A stretch of DNA of 64,000 nt from Micromussa lordhowensis (Eukaryota; Cnidaria; Anthozoa; Scleractinia; Lobophylliidae): positions 17,352,530-17,416,529 of the forward strand of contig OZ026601.1 in assembly GCA_964020085.1 (NCBI GenBank), given 5' to 3'. Numbering within the stretch: the stretch's first letter is position 1; each line of letters starts with the position of its first letter. Position numbers and translations under genes: made by a program. Under the pieces are notes generated by a model that was not told where the DNA came from, made no database searches, and was given only the letters and a program-made list of their open reading frames with translations. Shown piece by piece: positions 10,569 to 20,734 of this stretch.

Positions 10569-11115
10569 TCAAACTTGCAACAACACTGTTCTGTTGGTCA
10601 TTGCTGCGAAGTCATCATGGTTTGTTATGCATTTTATATGTTCCATACTTCCATCGAAGGTTACTTTCTGCCAAACCTTAGCATTTTCACAAAAGCATTT
10701 GTGCTCCAAAGTGCAAGCTAAATTCTCTGTGGCACATTCTACACATGTACACCTACAAAAACATACACAGAACTGATGAAACCAACAAGAAAAACACTGT
10801 GCAAGGGTAGGCCAGAAAGCTCTTTAAATAAGAATTTATTTCGCCCTTAAGTTAGAAAACTAATGAGTAAATTACTCACCAATCATTTACAGCAACCTGG
10901 CTTTCAAATTGTGCACGTAATGTGGCAGGAATAAGACCATCTTGGTCAGCTTCGTTGTCTTTGCCTTCGTCGCTCAGATGTGCCAAGGGTTCTTTGGCTT
11001 AAGGCTGGACAATGCCAACAACCTCCATTTTGTCCGAGCTGCTACTTTCAGATCCACTTTTGTTTGAAGATGACTCTATGTAATCAGTGTACGTAATTCC
11101 ATTGCTTTCAGACAT
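10569..11115 (-). pseudogene. P2X7-like cysteine-rich domain protein, two exons, broken
   Basis: Exon 1 runs 11115-10880 from ATG: acidic and Ser-rich (ESSSNKSGSESSSSDKMEVV), with an in-frame TAA at 10999-11001, then DGLIPATLRAQFESQVAVND. A GTGAGT donor and a GTAG acceptor bound a 127-bp intron (10753-10879). The phases fit and create WCTCVECATENLAC, followed by KCFCENAKVWQKV and IKCITNHDDFAAM. This Cys/His pattern resembles the P2X7 receptor intracellular domain family, expanded in cnidarians as soluble proteins. The frame ends at TGA 10569-10571. The stop in exon 1 makes it a probable pseudogene. Its 3' end nearly meets the convergent THAP pseudogene. Confidence 0.65.
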
Positions 11116-11247
11116 TATGACAGCCAGAAACAACACGAATTATGCCCATAATGTTCGCTTATTAATGATTGTTTACATAATGTTAATGGTGGATGGTCAC
11201 GTTTACAAGAGCTCTTAGAATATGCCGGGTTATTCGGCCCTCGAGCA

Positions 11248-11790
11248 ATGATGGTCAATGCCTTTCTTTTTATTAAGAACAAAAGCAAGAAAAGAACAGA
11301 AAGGTCCTTCTCTTATAGTCCAACATCGACTGACCAGAGGAAGCCCAAGATGGCAGCGACGTCAACAGGCAAAGAACACAAGGTCGAAAAAGGACATAGC
11401 GGTCCCCTTGATGATGTCCTGAAACAAATTGTCGATTCAATCCAATCTTGGGGTGATAGATTGGAGAACAAAATAGAGCAACTCCAGACAGACATGGACT
11501 ACTTTTGCTTCGAAATAAAAGAAAACTTGGATGGTCTAAAAGCAACCATCAGTGGCATTGAAAAATCTCTTGAACAAGCCTGGGAGTATATCGAAGATCA
11601 TACCGCTGAGGTCAAAGCCCATAAGATGTCAAAGACTCTCAACAAAAGGAAATTGACGAGGTGAAATCTGAACTGCAGAAAAATTGCTTCTTCGTAATGT
11701 GGAAAGAGAAAACAACATTGCCTTAGAGACCTACATGCGTCACGAAAACTTGAAATTCATGAATCTACCAGGGGATCCCTCAGGAGCGTT
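11248..11790 (+). pseudogene. LINE ORF1 (coiled-coil nucleic-acid-binding protein), truncated
   Basis: The 138-codon frame has a basic N-terminus, then a heptad-like region (SIQSWGDRLENKIEQLQTDM and following) expected for the L1-type ORF1 trimer coiled coil. After a shift near 11660 the frame gives ERENNIALETYMRHENLKF, which matches the start of the RRM-like part seen complete on the minus strand at 13763-14217. It then fuses with unrelated sequence, so most of the RRM is deleted. Confidence 0.65.
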
Positions 11791-12029
11791 TTATATAATA
11801 GGTGTCATCATGTTCTTAATATTGTGTATGTGCTTTCCTTTTATTTATGGAAGAGACGACAACACTTTGTTTGTGACTTGCATATATTCCGTGTTTACAT
11901 CCTACTTTTTTAGGCACAAGTTCACCTTACAGCATGAGAGTCAAATACGACAGGCTAGGCTTAAGATAAGTCGAAACAATTTCAGGTCAATTAGTAACTG
12001 TTTTAATGCATTAATGATGATGGATCACG

Positions 12030-13513
12030 AAATTTCATCAATTAACTTTAAAATAATTTTCCTAAACATAAGAGGTTTAAATAATTCTATTAAATGTAGG
12101 AAAATCTTTAAGTGGCTTCATAGGCAGACTGCTCAATGCTTTTTTCCCCAAGAACCCTTAGTACCGAACAATCTATAAACACCTGGCAATCAGAATGGGG
12201 TGGAAATATCTTCTACAGCCACTGATCAAACCATAGCAAAGGTGTAATGATTCTTGTTAACCCCAGATATCAAGAAGTACCAAAGACAAAAATGGAAGAT
12301 CAATTATTTTGGAAATAACTGGTAACTGGATAATCAAGACATTGTTCTTGCCAATGTATACGCTCCAAATGACATTCCACAACAAATCGTTTCATCAAAA
12401 TTTGAACCAAACTCTACGCGGATTTTCAGACAGCAACTTGATAATTGTAGGGGATTGAAATTGTGCGCTTATGCCAAAAGACAGAAAAAGTGTGAAACAG
12501 GGTTCGAACAAACATACTGTCATAAACGAAATCAGAAACGTATGCTCTAACTTCGCTCTCACGGATATTTGGCGTGAATTAAATCCCCAAGCCCAGTAGT
12601 TTACGTGGCATGACAGAGCATTCAAGTCCCAGAGCCGACAAGATTTTTTTCTAATCACACCTGATTTAGTTTATCTAACAAAAGAGAGTAATATTATGCA
12701 CACTCCTTTCTCAGATCACTCTGCTATTACATGTATGTCGAATATACAATCGTTCGACCAACACAAAAAATCAGGCCCTGGTTTCCTGAAATTTAACGCA
12801 AGCTTGTTAGAAGATAGAGAATATGTCCAAAAAATGTGTGAAAACATTCCGGCTTTCATAGAAAAGTACAGGGACGTCTCAGATCTTGGCCTGAAATCAG
12901 AAGCTTTATACAATGCAGTACTCCAAAAGAAAAGCTAGATCAGAAAAGGACAAAGAAAAACAGCTACTAGTAAAACTGAATGATCTGCAAGAGAAACTAT
13001 GTTCCTCAAGGAATGACCTTTATTTGCTGACCGAGTTTTGTACACTAAAGGCAAAATTACAAAAACTATCAAACAAAAAAGTTAAAGGTACGATTTTGCA
13101 CAGTAAGGCACGGTGGTATGAGAATGGAGAAAAAAATTCTAAGTACTTTCTCCACCTAGAAAAGAGAAACTTCTTAAGGAAAAAGATTTCAAAGCTAAAA
13201 TTATCTAACGGTGAAGAAACTGACGACGCAGAAACAATACTTGAAGAAGAAAAAACCTTTTTTTAAAAATCTATGCTCTACTAGAAACGTTAATCCCAAT
13301 AACGCCAAGTTTGATATATTCTTTAACAACAACCAGTTAACACCTCTTAATGAAGAACAATCTAAAAACTGTGAAGGCGTGCTAACCGAACAGGAGTGCT
13401 ACCAAGCTTTAAAACACATGGACAATGGTAAAAGCCCGGGCTCTGATGGCTTCACATGCAATTTTTACAATTCTTCTGGGATTACGTTAAACAAAACATT
13501 GTTGAAAGCGTAA
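12030..13513 (+). pseudogene. LINE ORF2: endonuclease and N-terminal RT, decayed
   Basis: Starts INFKIIFLNIRGLNNSIKC (endonuclease Asn motif) and includes PFSDHSAIT (catalytic His) near 12710, then a lysine-rich linker (12913-13266) with ARWYENGEKNSKYFLHLEKR, closely like ARWYEF-type sequence in copy 1. It ends at GKSPGSDGFTC. At least four frames are needed. Confidence 0.75.
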
Positions 13514-13762
13514 TTTGCCGTTTTGAAAGGCAGACAAACAGATTTTGCAGGAAGCAGAGCATGATGAAATATATTAACGAACACATACGCACATATGCAG
13601 CATGACAAAACACAAATAAAAAATCCGCAGGCTAGGAAACGCATAGCGATTTGTAAAGGAGGAAGCCAAGCATTTCACAAATGCATTAAGAAAACAGCAA
13701 CATCGATCTTAACCTAAGACGCAAAACAGGGTAATACAAATGTGCACAAAAACATAATACAC

Positions 13763-14217
13763 TTATCCTACTGCAGATGTAGTCGGTGGTGGTCTTAATT
13801 CTTCTGGAATGTTGTTGACATGAAATGTATTATCTCCGATGATCAGGTTTCTGTCCACAACCTTTGCGTCAGCTCCTTTTTCTCTGGCCAAAAACATCAC
13901 TTTATTAGGACTTTCCACTCCATTTGTATAGCTTGGGCATTTTCTTGAGTGATGTATGCATCTTTGGGCCTCCTTGATTTCCTTAACTGATTTTTAATCC
14001 TGTAAACTTTGTCTCTGTTCTCTCTGCATAGAAAATGAGCTATTATCAGTCTGGGCTTTGCGTCATCTGCTTCACATGGCTTTTCAATTTGGTGAACAGC
14101 ATGAAATAGTATATTCTCAGGATCTATACGCAGCTCATTCTCAATGATGTCATATATAACATCAAAACAGTTCTCGTCTATTCTCTCTGGAATGTTCAGA
14201 AAGTGCAAATTTTCTTA
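13763..14217 (-). pseudogene. L1-like ORF1, RRM and C-terminal domain, 5'-truncated
   Basis: On the minus strand ENLHFLNIPERIDENCFDVI leads into an L1 ORF1-type RRM (KPRLIIAHFLCRENRDKVYR), then SRRPKDAYITQENAQAIQ. After a +1 shift near 13905 it continues FLAREKGADAKVVDRNLIIG to TAA at 13763. It belongs to the same family as copy 2 but lies in the opposite orientation. Its coiled-coil N-terminus is absent. Confidence 0.7.
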
Positions 14218-14689
14218 AAGAAGCCTGGCTTCGAGTTTGAGGCAATCCAATTCAATGCCTGCACATCAGTCTTGGCTAACACACAGCCTCGACCCAAAAC
14301 TTTTATGAAATTGATAGCATCATCCACTGTAGCATATTTTACTGTAGTGGAATATTTCATTCTGGTGGAATGAATGTATTGACTGAATCTCCATAAGGAA
14401 AGGATAAATGATGAATCATTCGAAATTTACCAGGGGCTTTCTTTGGTATCACCCCGAAAGGTGATACACGAAACTTGCTAAAAGGTGGATAATTAAAAGG
14501 GGCCTAGTATACACCCACTTTGCCTTTCCTTATCAGCTTGCTGTCCTCCACTTCTAGGTATTGCATTGCTGAAATCAAATTTTTTTGCACAAGAGGCCTT
14601 ATAGGTGCCCTGAAAATGTAATCTAAAGCCAAATGTGAAACCGTCAATCAAATTTTTCTGAAGTTTGTTCTCATAACCTGTGAGATATA

Positions 14690-15390
14690 TGGCTACCCTT
14701 GTAGAACCAGACACTATGTGTAATCTATTTAAATCCTATGTCATGAGGCTATGTAAAGGGTATGTAAAAGGTGCATATGGTTCATATAGAGGCCTTATTC
14801 AAAGGCTATGCTACGCATATGTCTCATCTATTTATTTTGGAGGGAAGCACTATGTTTTCGCTAGTCAAATGGAACCTTAACATAGTATATTAAAAGACTA
14901 TGTAGTTTTTTAAAAAATTTTCCAAAGTTTAAATAGCTTTAACACAGTGTCTGCATAGGCTTTAAATACAAATCACAGTCTCTAAATAACGCATGGAAGG
15001 TTGAAAGATGGACCTAGGACAATTACATAGCACTTGCATAGGGATAACATTGGACATAAATAGTTAAGGTTTTGAATAGCAGTGCAAATGTAGGGATAAC
15101 AAAGCTTTCACATAGTGCCTACATATGCTTTAAATGCAGTTCACATAGCATCTGATGAGACAAAAAATTATAGGCTTGCCCATGGGCAAGTTATATAGCA
15201 CTGACATAGGAATAACATAGAACATAAATAGGCTTGAACTAGGTTTTTAATATTAGTGGGACAGCATTAAAATAGGGATAACAAAACTTTTAAAAACCTG
15301 CCTGCAGATGCTTCAAAAGTGCAATCCACATACCATTTGATATAGCCCTGACATACATGTAGGGATAAAAAAGCTTAAAATGGTGATTTT
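14690..15390. repeat. Degenerate tandem repeat, unit about 175-180 bp
   Basis: Blocks such as CATAGGGATAACAT, GGACATAAATAG, TAGGGATAACAAA and ACATATGCTTTAAATGCA recur near 15035, 15080, 15205 and 15270, and more weakly from 14690. Copies are diverged, so the unit length is approximate. No coding sequence is apparent. Confidence 0.6.
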
Positions 15391-15974
15391 ATAGCTTTAA
15401 GTGTAAATGTAGATGACATGCCCCACCACCATACAATCTGCAAAACTTAAATTTAAGCCATGGGGTAAAATAATGCCCTTACTTTTTAGAAAATAACTAA
15501 TCAACACAATAACTGCAGGTTTTGTTTCAACTGTATTTTAATGTTGACCTCATTAAAACTCCTCAATGAAAAAAAGAAAGGCTCTGTCTAGATCAAAGCT
15601 AACCAAAAAATGACACTTTGTTTAATCAATCAAAAAATGTCTTCCACTTCACTTGATTGTGTATTGTTGCTTTCAGCCTGTGAAAGGAAAAAAGTTTGAA
15701 TACAGTATTATTTGCCTGATCCATTCATATGTTTTGCTGATTGACTTTTCTTCAGACAGTCCAGGATATTTCCTTGGTGTATGTTCTGATATTAAGACCC
15801 TAACTGACTCATCTGCTCACCCAATTCAAAAAGTTTCTTAAAGTTATCAGCCACAGAGGCTTAAAAGGGAGAGGGATGATTAAAAGATACAGTATCATAA
15901 AGAATCATTTTTGTTCATAGTTCAACTGCAAAATTTTCAATTAATAAATAGTAATATTTCCTTCATACCAATAC
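15391..15974. other. Intergenic or intronic, no supported gene
   Basis: AT-rich. A 62-codon frame at 15653-15841 (+) has no recognisable features. It could be intron sequence downstream of the minus-strand exon at 15975-16129. Confidence 0.4.
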
Positions 15975-16129
15975 CTTTTTGCGTTGCAGGCTAATAATGG
16001 TATTACATTTCATCCGCATTGCCTGCTTAATGGTGCTGCGGGACATTGGTGGTGGTGGCTTTGGTGCTTCACCCTCCTTTGATTGCTTCAGGGTTGGTTC
16101 CTTAGTTAGTTTGGCAACCATTGAAAAAT
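15975..16129 (-). CDS. Probable internal exon, unidentified proline/lysine-rich protein
   Basis: The minus-strand segment is bounded by a TTTTCAG acceptor and an AAAAAG|GTATTG donor. It encodes VAKLTKEPTLKQSKEGEAPK followed by PPPPMSRSTIKQAMRMKCNT and ends SLQRKK. Splice signals and a low-complexity basic/proline composition support a real exon. I do not recognise the protein, and no partner exon could be joined with confidence. Confidence 0.45.
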
Positions 16130-16403
16130 CTGAAAATACAAATCGAGGTTGAAAATGGTCCAGGAGACAAAAAGAATTGAAACTCAACCAAGCTTAATTT
16201 TTTTTTCTGAATTTAAGTTTTACCTACAACATATAATACACTGTAACCAATTCAACAGCCATCAGGTACAAAAGTAAGGGAACCTTGTTAGTTTGCCCCG
16301 ACTTCAGTAAAAGTAAGTGACCTTTGAAATAAGAACGAAAATACAAACCCTATTGTAGCTGAGCTCTGATATACATGTACATGTAATTTAGCACATAATT
16401 GAT

Positions 16404-17008
16404 TTAACTCTGGACATGCCCATCTCCTTTACAGTTCAGGGCGAATAAAATGGCTCCTCGGTAGCTTCAATAAAGTGCTTGATGGCCTTCATCGTTCAAG
16501 TGAATGCTATCCCTTTGAAAATGTTCCGCGAAGGATTCCGTAGACCGCGGTGTAACTTGAATTTCGCCCTGTGAATGCCTTTAACCGCTTCCCTCAGTAA
16601 GCCATTCAAGTGCCAAACCATTTCGTTGTATCCCAAAACTGGCTGGTTTTCCTGAGCAAAATTTGACATAATACCAAACATCTTAGTGGTAAATCTTTTA
16701 ACAGGAGCTCAACTAGTGTGAGTATCGACAATGCGACCATGTCCGAGTCTGCTTCCTTGTCACATAAATCATTCGAGCCGATGTCCATAATTACAACATT
16801 TGGGGGCGGTATCCCAAATTGTTTGTAAATCAAACTTGATCAGTTTGTCCACTGTTCTCCCCCCGAATCCGATCGTTTTGGCATTGCACAAGTTATCAGC
16901 TCTGAACGTACGTGAATAAACACCACTATCTTGGTTACGTTCAATAAAGTCGACCATTCTTCGTACAAAGGAATGGCCAACAACAAAACACATGGCGGAG
17001 ATTTGCAA
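16404..17008 (-). pseudogene. SGNH/GDSL-type hydrolase, decayed
   Basis: Reads CFVVGHSFVRRMVDFIERN (block I nucleophile Ser after GH), FGGRTVDKLIKFDL, NVVIMDIGSNDLC (block III GxND), then in the last frame DSIHLNDEGHQALY, which holds the catalytic D-x-x-H pair. A TGA follows directly, and the frame resumes SYRGAILFALN to TAA at 16404. Frameshifts near 16830 and 16620-16500 break it. Families of this fold hydrolyse esters; in animals they also occur as the esterase-type ORF1 of some CR1-like LINEs, a possible origin. No matching RT is adjacent. Confidence 0.7.
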
Positions 17009-17337
17009 GCCATCAAGTTACCCCGAACACCCTACTTTGTGGAGATGATTTGCTTCCGATAACAACAATGTCTATACTTAGCTTTGTTTGGCGTCCGTTC
17101 CTGTATTTTGGATCTGAAAAAACCTCTTTTCCTGCAGTCAAGAAGACAAAATCCTACCAAATTGGCCTGAACAACACAAATGGTGAACTGCTCGGAGAGC
17201 TCGAGTTGTGGAAAAGAGGACAGTAACCTGGCCTCATACGCTTAAGTATTTGATTATCTAAGTCCCGGATGACCCCCAACCACTTGCTGGGAGACTGGCA
17301 CTAACAAGCAGCATAAAATCATTTATTCCCCTGGTGG
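17009..17337. other. Intergenic, no supported gene
   Basis: No recognisable coding or repeat signal between the SGNH pseudogene and the LINE fragment. Confidence 0.5.
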
Positions 17338-18391
17338 GTGAATAAATTTCCTTATTGGCGAACACAACAACGGGGCCTAAATATGATCAATTTTATTCCC
17401 ACTGAAGCCACGTCATACTTGGGAGGTTTAACCTTCCTCTCAACCTGTAACTGTAACAGCAAGAATCTTAATATTAAAGAGCTACCACTCTTTTATGAGA
17501 GAATGTTACAGTACTGGTTTGAGTTTAAGGGTCTGCAGAGTAATAAAACTTCTTACACAAAGAAAACAACTATATGGAATAACCAAGACATCAAAATTGA
17601 TAACAAGACGATCTTTTTCAGTACTGGGTTTGATAGGCACTTACACCGTAAAAGACCTTGTCGACCAGAATCTAGATTTCCTCACCTATGAAGAATTTCA
17701 ACTTTGATATCAGTTGCAAACAAATTTTTTGACCTATTATTGACTAATAAATGCTATTCCACAAGAATATAGAAAAGCAATAAAACAAACAGGTGTACTG
17801 CAAGAACATCTTGCACAACCATGGGAGAACTTGAAAATGTTAACAACCAAAGTCATTCATAAATGTTTTGCTATTTACGCTTAAAAACAAAAACAAGATC
17901 TCAAGCATATGCTTGTTTCATGTCCGGTGGTAACAGAATTTTGGAAAATCTTTCTGGAATGGTATGAGACTCTAACAGCAACAAAACTAGAATTATCAAC
18001 CATGAAAATCTTGTATGGTATTATAAAAAATGACTACTTTTTAAAATTAACTAATCACCTCTTACTAATTGAGAACCTTTGTATTTTCCTACTCATCTAA
18101 CAATAGTGATAAGCAAGGCTGAAATCGAAAAAAAAATATCAATAAGGACTTATTCAAATGAACGTTATTACAATAAATGGAAACCTTTAATTGACAAGGA
18201 GTTTGTAACCTAGGGCTGTCTATTACTTTTCTTTGTGCTTTGTAGGATTTAACGCAACCATTTTTTTTGCAAGTCATAGAAGGGAATGTAACTGTATTTT
18301 TTTTCTTTTGTTGTATTCTAATGTATTGTAAGTATTATTCGTACATATTGTAAAGGTAATATAGATATTGTTAATAAAAAAAAAGAAAAAA
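17338..18391 (+). mobile_element. L1/Tx1-like LINE, copy 3, 5'-truncated, with poly(A)
   Basis: Frames at 17338-17691 (starting near RGLNMINFIP, equal to GGLNMVDFTLF in copy 1) and 17900-18100 (HMLVSCPVVTEFWKIFLEW, the end of the zinc knuckle) are the C-terminal part of ORF2. The 3' UTR contains TCTAATGTATTGTAAG and ends in an A-rich tail at about 18374-18391. A 5'-truncated, poly(A)-ended structure is typical of target-primed reverse transcription. Confidence 0.75.
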
Positions 18392-18399
18392 TGTTCGCT

Positions 18400-18965
18400 T
18401 GTTAAAATATATGCTATATACAAGGCCACTTCCTCAACACTGCCTTTGGTTATACCAACAAGTTTAATTGTAGCGTCTTCAAGAAACTGGGGAAACTACC
18501 AAAACATTGGAAATCTGAGGTTCCTACCAAGTGGAAAAGGAATTGCATCACTGGCGCACTCCATAGAGCCAATGCATCTCTACCGACTTGACAAGGACAT
18601 AAAAACTCTAGAAACTACTTTTATCAATACAGGTTATCTGAAATGTTTTATTTCGCATACAATCAACAACTTTCTAAACGACTCGTCACAAGATGACAAA
18701 ATCATTCCAATTTTTCCCTTTGAAGAACAAAAGAAAGTTTTCTTCAAGCTCCCTTTTTGCGGTAAAAAAAGAAGAAAAACTCACGATGTTTATTGCAAAA
18801 CTCGACAAGTTCACTAATTTCAGTTTCATCTTTGTAATCTTGTGGGAAACTAGGCAAATCAAAAGCCTCTTTAACAACAAAGACAAAAACACTCACAGAT
18901 CCAAAGTTGTTTACAAAGGTGATTGTTCTTGTGGCATTGATTACATTGGCGAGACCGTGAGAAAC
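18400..18965 (+). pseudogene. Penelope-like element: C-terminal region with GIY-YIG start
   Basis: Frame 18368-18817 carries HLYRLDKDIKTLETTFINTG and FISHTINNFLNDSSQDDKII. After a shift near 18770 it continues to HRSKVVYKGDCSCGIDYIGE, the Zn/GIY-YIG core of the Penelope nuclease, and stops at 18965 soon after. RT and most of the nuclease are absent. It begins directly after the poly(A) of the LINE copy, which suggests the LINE was inserted at its left edge. Confidence 0.75.
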
Positions 18966-19198
18966 TTAGCAGTACATGACTGCTAAGCGGGACATGGGTT
19001 AGAATTTCCGGTGACGTCATGGTTTTTATCCTAATCGCATTACAAATCTGTCATTTGTGGGTGTTTGTGGTGTATGAGTGGTTGACAGAATAAGTTAATG
19101 GCGTAAACCAGATCACCAGCCATATTTGGCTGGTTAAAAAAGTTAAAATAGTTAATATTATAAACCAAAAAGCTGCATCGCGCGAAATTCAAAGTACT

Positions 19199-20434
19199 GT
19201 GGGACGAACATCAGTATGTCTGCAAATCCATGTTCTCTTCGCCTCCATCAAATTCGCAGACAGTTGCTTGGTCCGAGCAGAGTTTGTTATGCCATATCGA
19301 ACGAATGCTTTTATAAACCATGAGAATTCATCAGAAGTGATTCATTTCCATTTTTCGAAGCTGAAATTGCCGAAGTCTATATTCTCTTACCTCACTGACA
19401 AAAATGGCGGGATTGTGGATCCATCATGGTTTGGATCTTCCAGAAAGAAAGATATAGTCATTGTCGCTTCTCTCTTAGGAATAGTTGGAAGGGCATTTCG
19501 AAGAAAGAACTTGAGGGAAGATGAAACCAGTAGGTCGGATATTGGAAAGGTTTTGGGCTATGGGCTGTTGTATGGTCCAGATGAAAGCCATGAAAAATTT
19601 GTGAAAAATGTGTTATCCACTGCATTGTGTACAGTTGCCGAGAAGAAAGGAATCAAAAGAACATTCGACCCATCTCTTAGTGATAATTTGACCACCAATT
19701 ATGTTCAGTCACTGAGGGTCCCCGACTGGATCCAGCTGTATGTAAAGCTGGCAATGAAACTGCCAAACAGATCTTGGCAAACTCTCCTGAATTTTTTTAA
19801 ACATCGGCCGCAGCGGCAGGTACGTTAGAATATGCATCTTAAAGTAAATGTGTTACTTCTTTTTCATACGGTTCATCGAGAGCTTGCAAGTATGAAATAA
19901 AGTGAAAGTTCAAAATACTAATAATAATGATATATTACTCTAATCTACTCATTAGGCTGCTATTATTACATTCAGCTGAACTTCTGTGGATGACCAACTC
20001 TTGTAGGCAATTGCCTGAAGATCTGAAGGGAACATTTCCATGATACAAAATATCTCAGTTTGAGTGAAATCATTATGTTCAAGACCTCTTGAAAGCAACA
20101 TCTTTCCCAGTTGATCACCTGACCTTGCCCACTGAATTATTTCTTTTGAGGTTAGACTGTAAAATAGTAACTATTTAGTTTTTCCTACATGTTTCATAGA
20201 AAACCACTGACTTTGAACTCCCTCTCACAACAAATGAAATACAAGCCCAAAAAGATCTTGTCTTTTCAGTCACAAGAAATTTATTTAAAGTGGAATCCCT
20301 TGCTGAAGAGGCACATTGCTATGGCATCAGCATGAAGATGGCTGTGGTATGGCAGATTCGGCAAAGTAGATTGCATCAAACTGCATCAGAGTTTCTTGAA
20401 TTTAACCTTAAACTTGATGGAAGACCTCTAGCAG
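19199..20434 (+). CDS. Unidentified two-exon coding sequence, 3' end missing
   Basis: Exon A (19199-19819) ends RPQRQ at a GTACGT donor; exon B (20200-20434) follows a TTTCATAG acceptor and ends at a GTATTT donor. Exon A ends in phase 0 and exon B reads on as KTTDFELPLTTNEIQAQKDL then SLAEEAHCYGISMKMAVVWQ, leaving phase 1. No third exon is found because PLE sequence starts at once. The start is uncertain: another frame has MSANPCSLRLHQIRRQLL at 19215, suggesting a shift near 19300. HFSKLKLPKSIFSYLTDKNG and QLYVKLAMKLPNRSWQTLL are not assigned to any family. It could be a transposon gene. Confidence 0.5.
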
Positions 20435-20734
20435 GTATTTAATATTTGTAGTTATTGACACAGACATTTATGAGGCAAAAATGAAAGAACAGTTAAGAAA
20501 TCCGCTTCATTACGAGAAATTGGATTCTAATCCTAGCACAGATTTTGTTAATGTTATTTTTCAATGGGGTAAGAAATGCCTCGAGAAGGGACAAATCAAT
20601 GAAGACATTGCCCTATGGGTTGTCAATAACAACACTAAGTCGGGTAAAACTTTTGGCACTATTAAGACCCATAAAGAAGGGAATCCCCTTAGACTTATAT
20701 ATTACATTTTGCTGTGGCACAGCCATAGAAAACC

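Larger units (their letters stand above)
11248..13513 (+). mobile_element. L1/Tx1-like LINE, copy 2, 3'-truncated
   Basis: Contains a coiled-coil ORF1 start (11248-11790), then the ORF2 endonuclease and the N-terminal part of reverse transcriptase, ending just after PGSDGFTCNFYN near 13475. The RT palm and knuckle are missing. A minus-strand ORF1 of the same kind begins about 250 bp downstream, so the copy was probably cut by rearrangement. Confidence 0.75.

Noticed and set aside
10594..10776. 60-codon + strand frame over the P2X7-like exon
   Set aside because: It is the antisense of a phase-matched minus-strand exon with the expected Cys/His pattern, so the + frame is a shadow.
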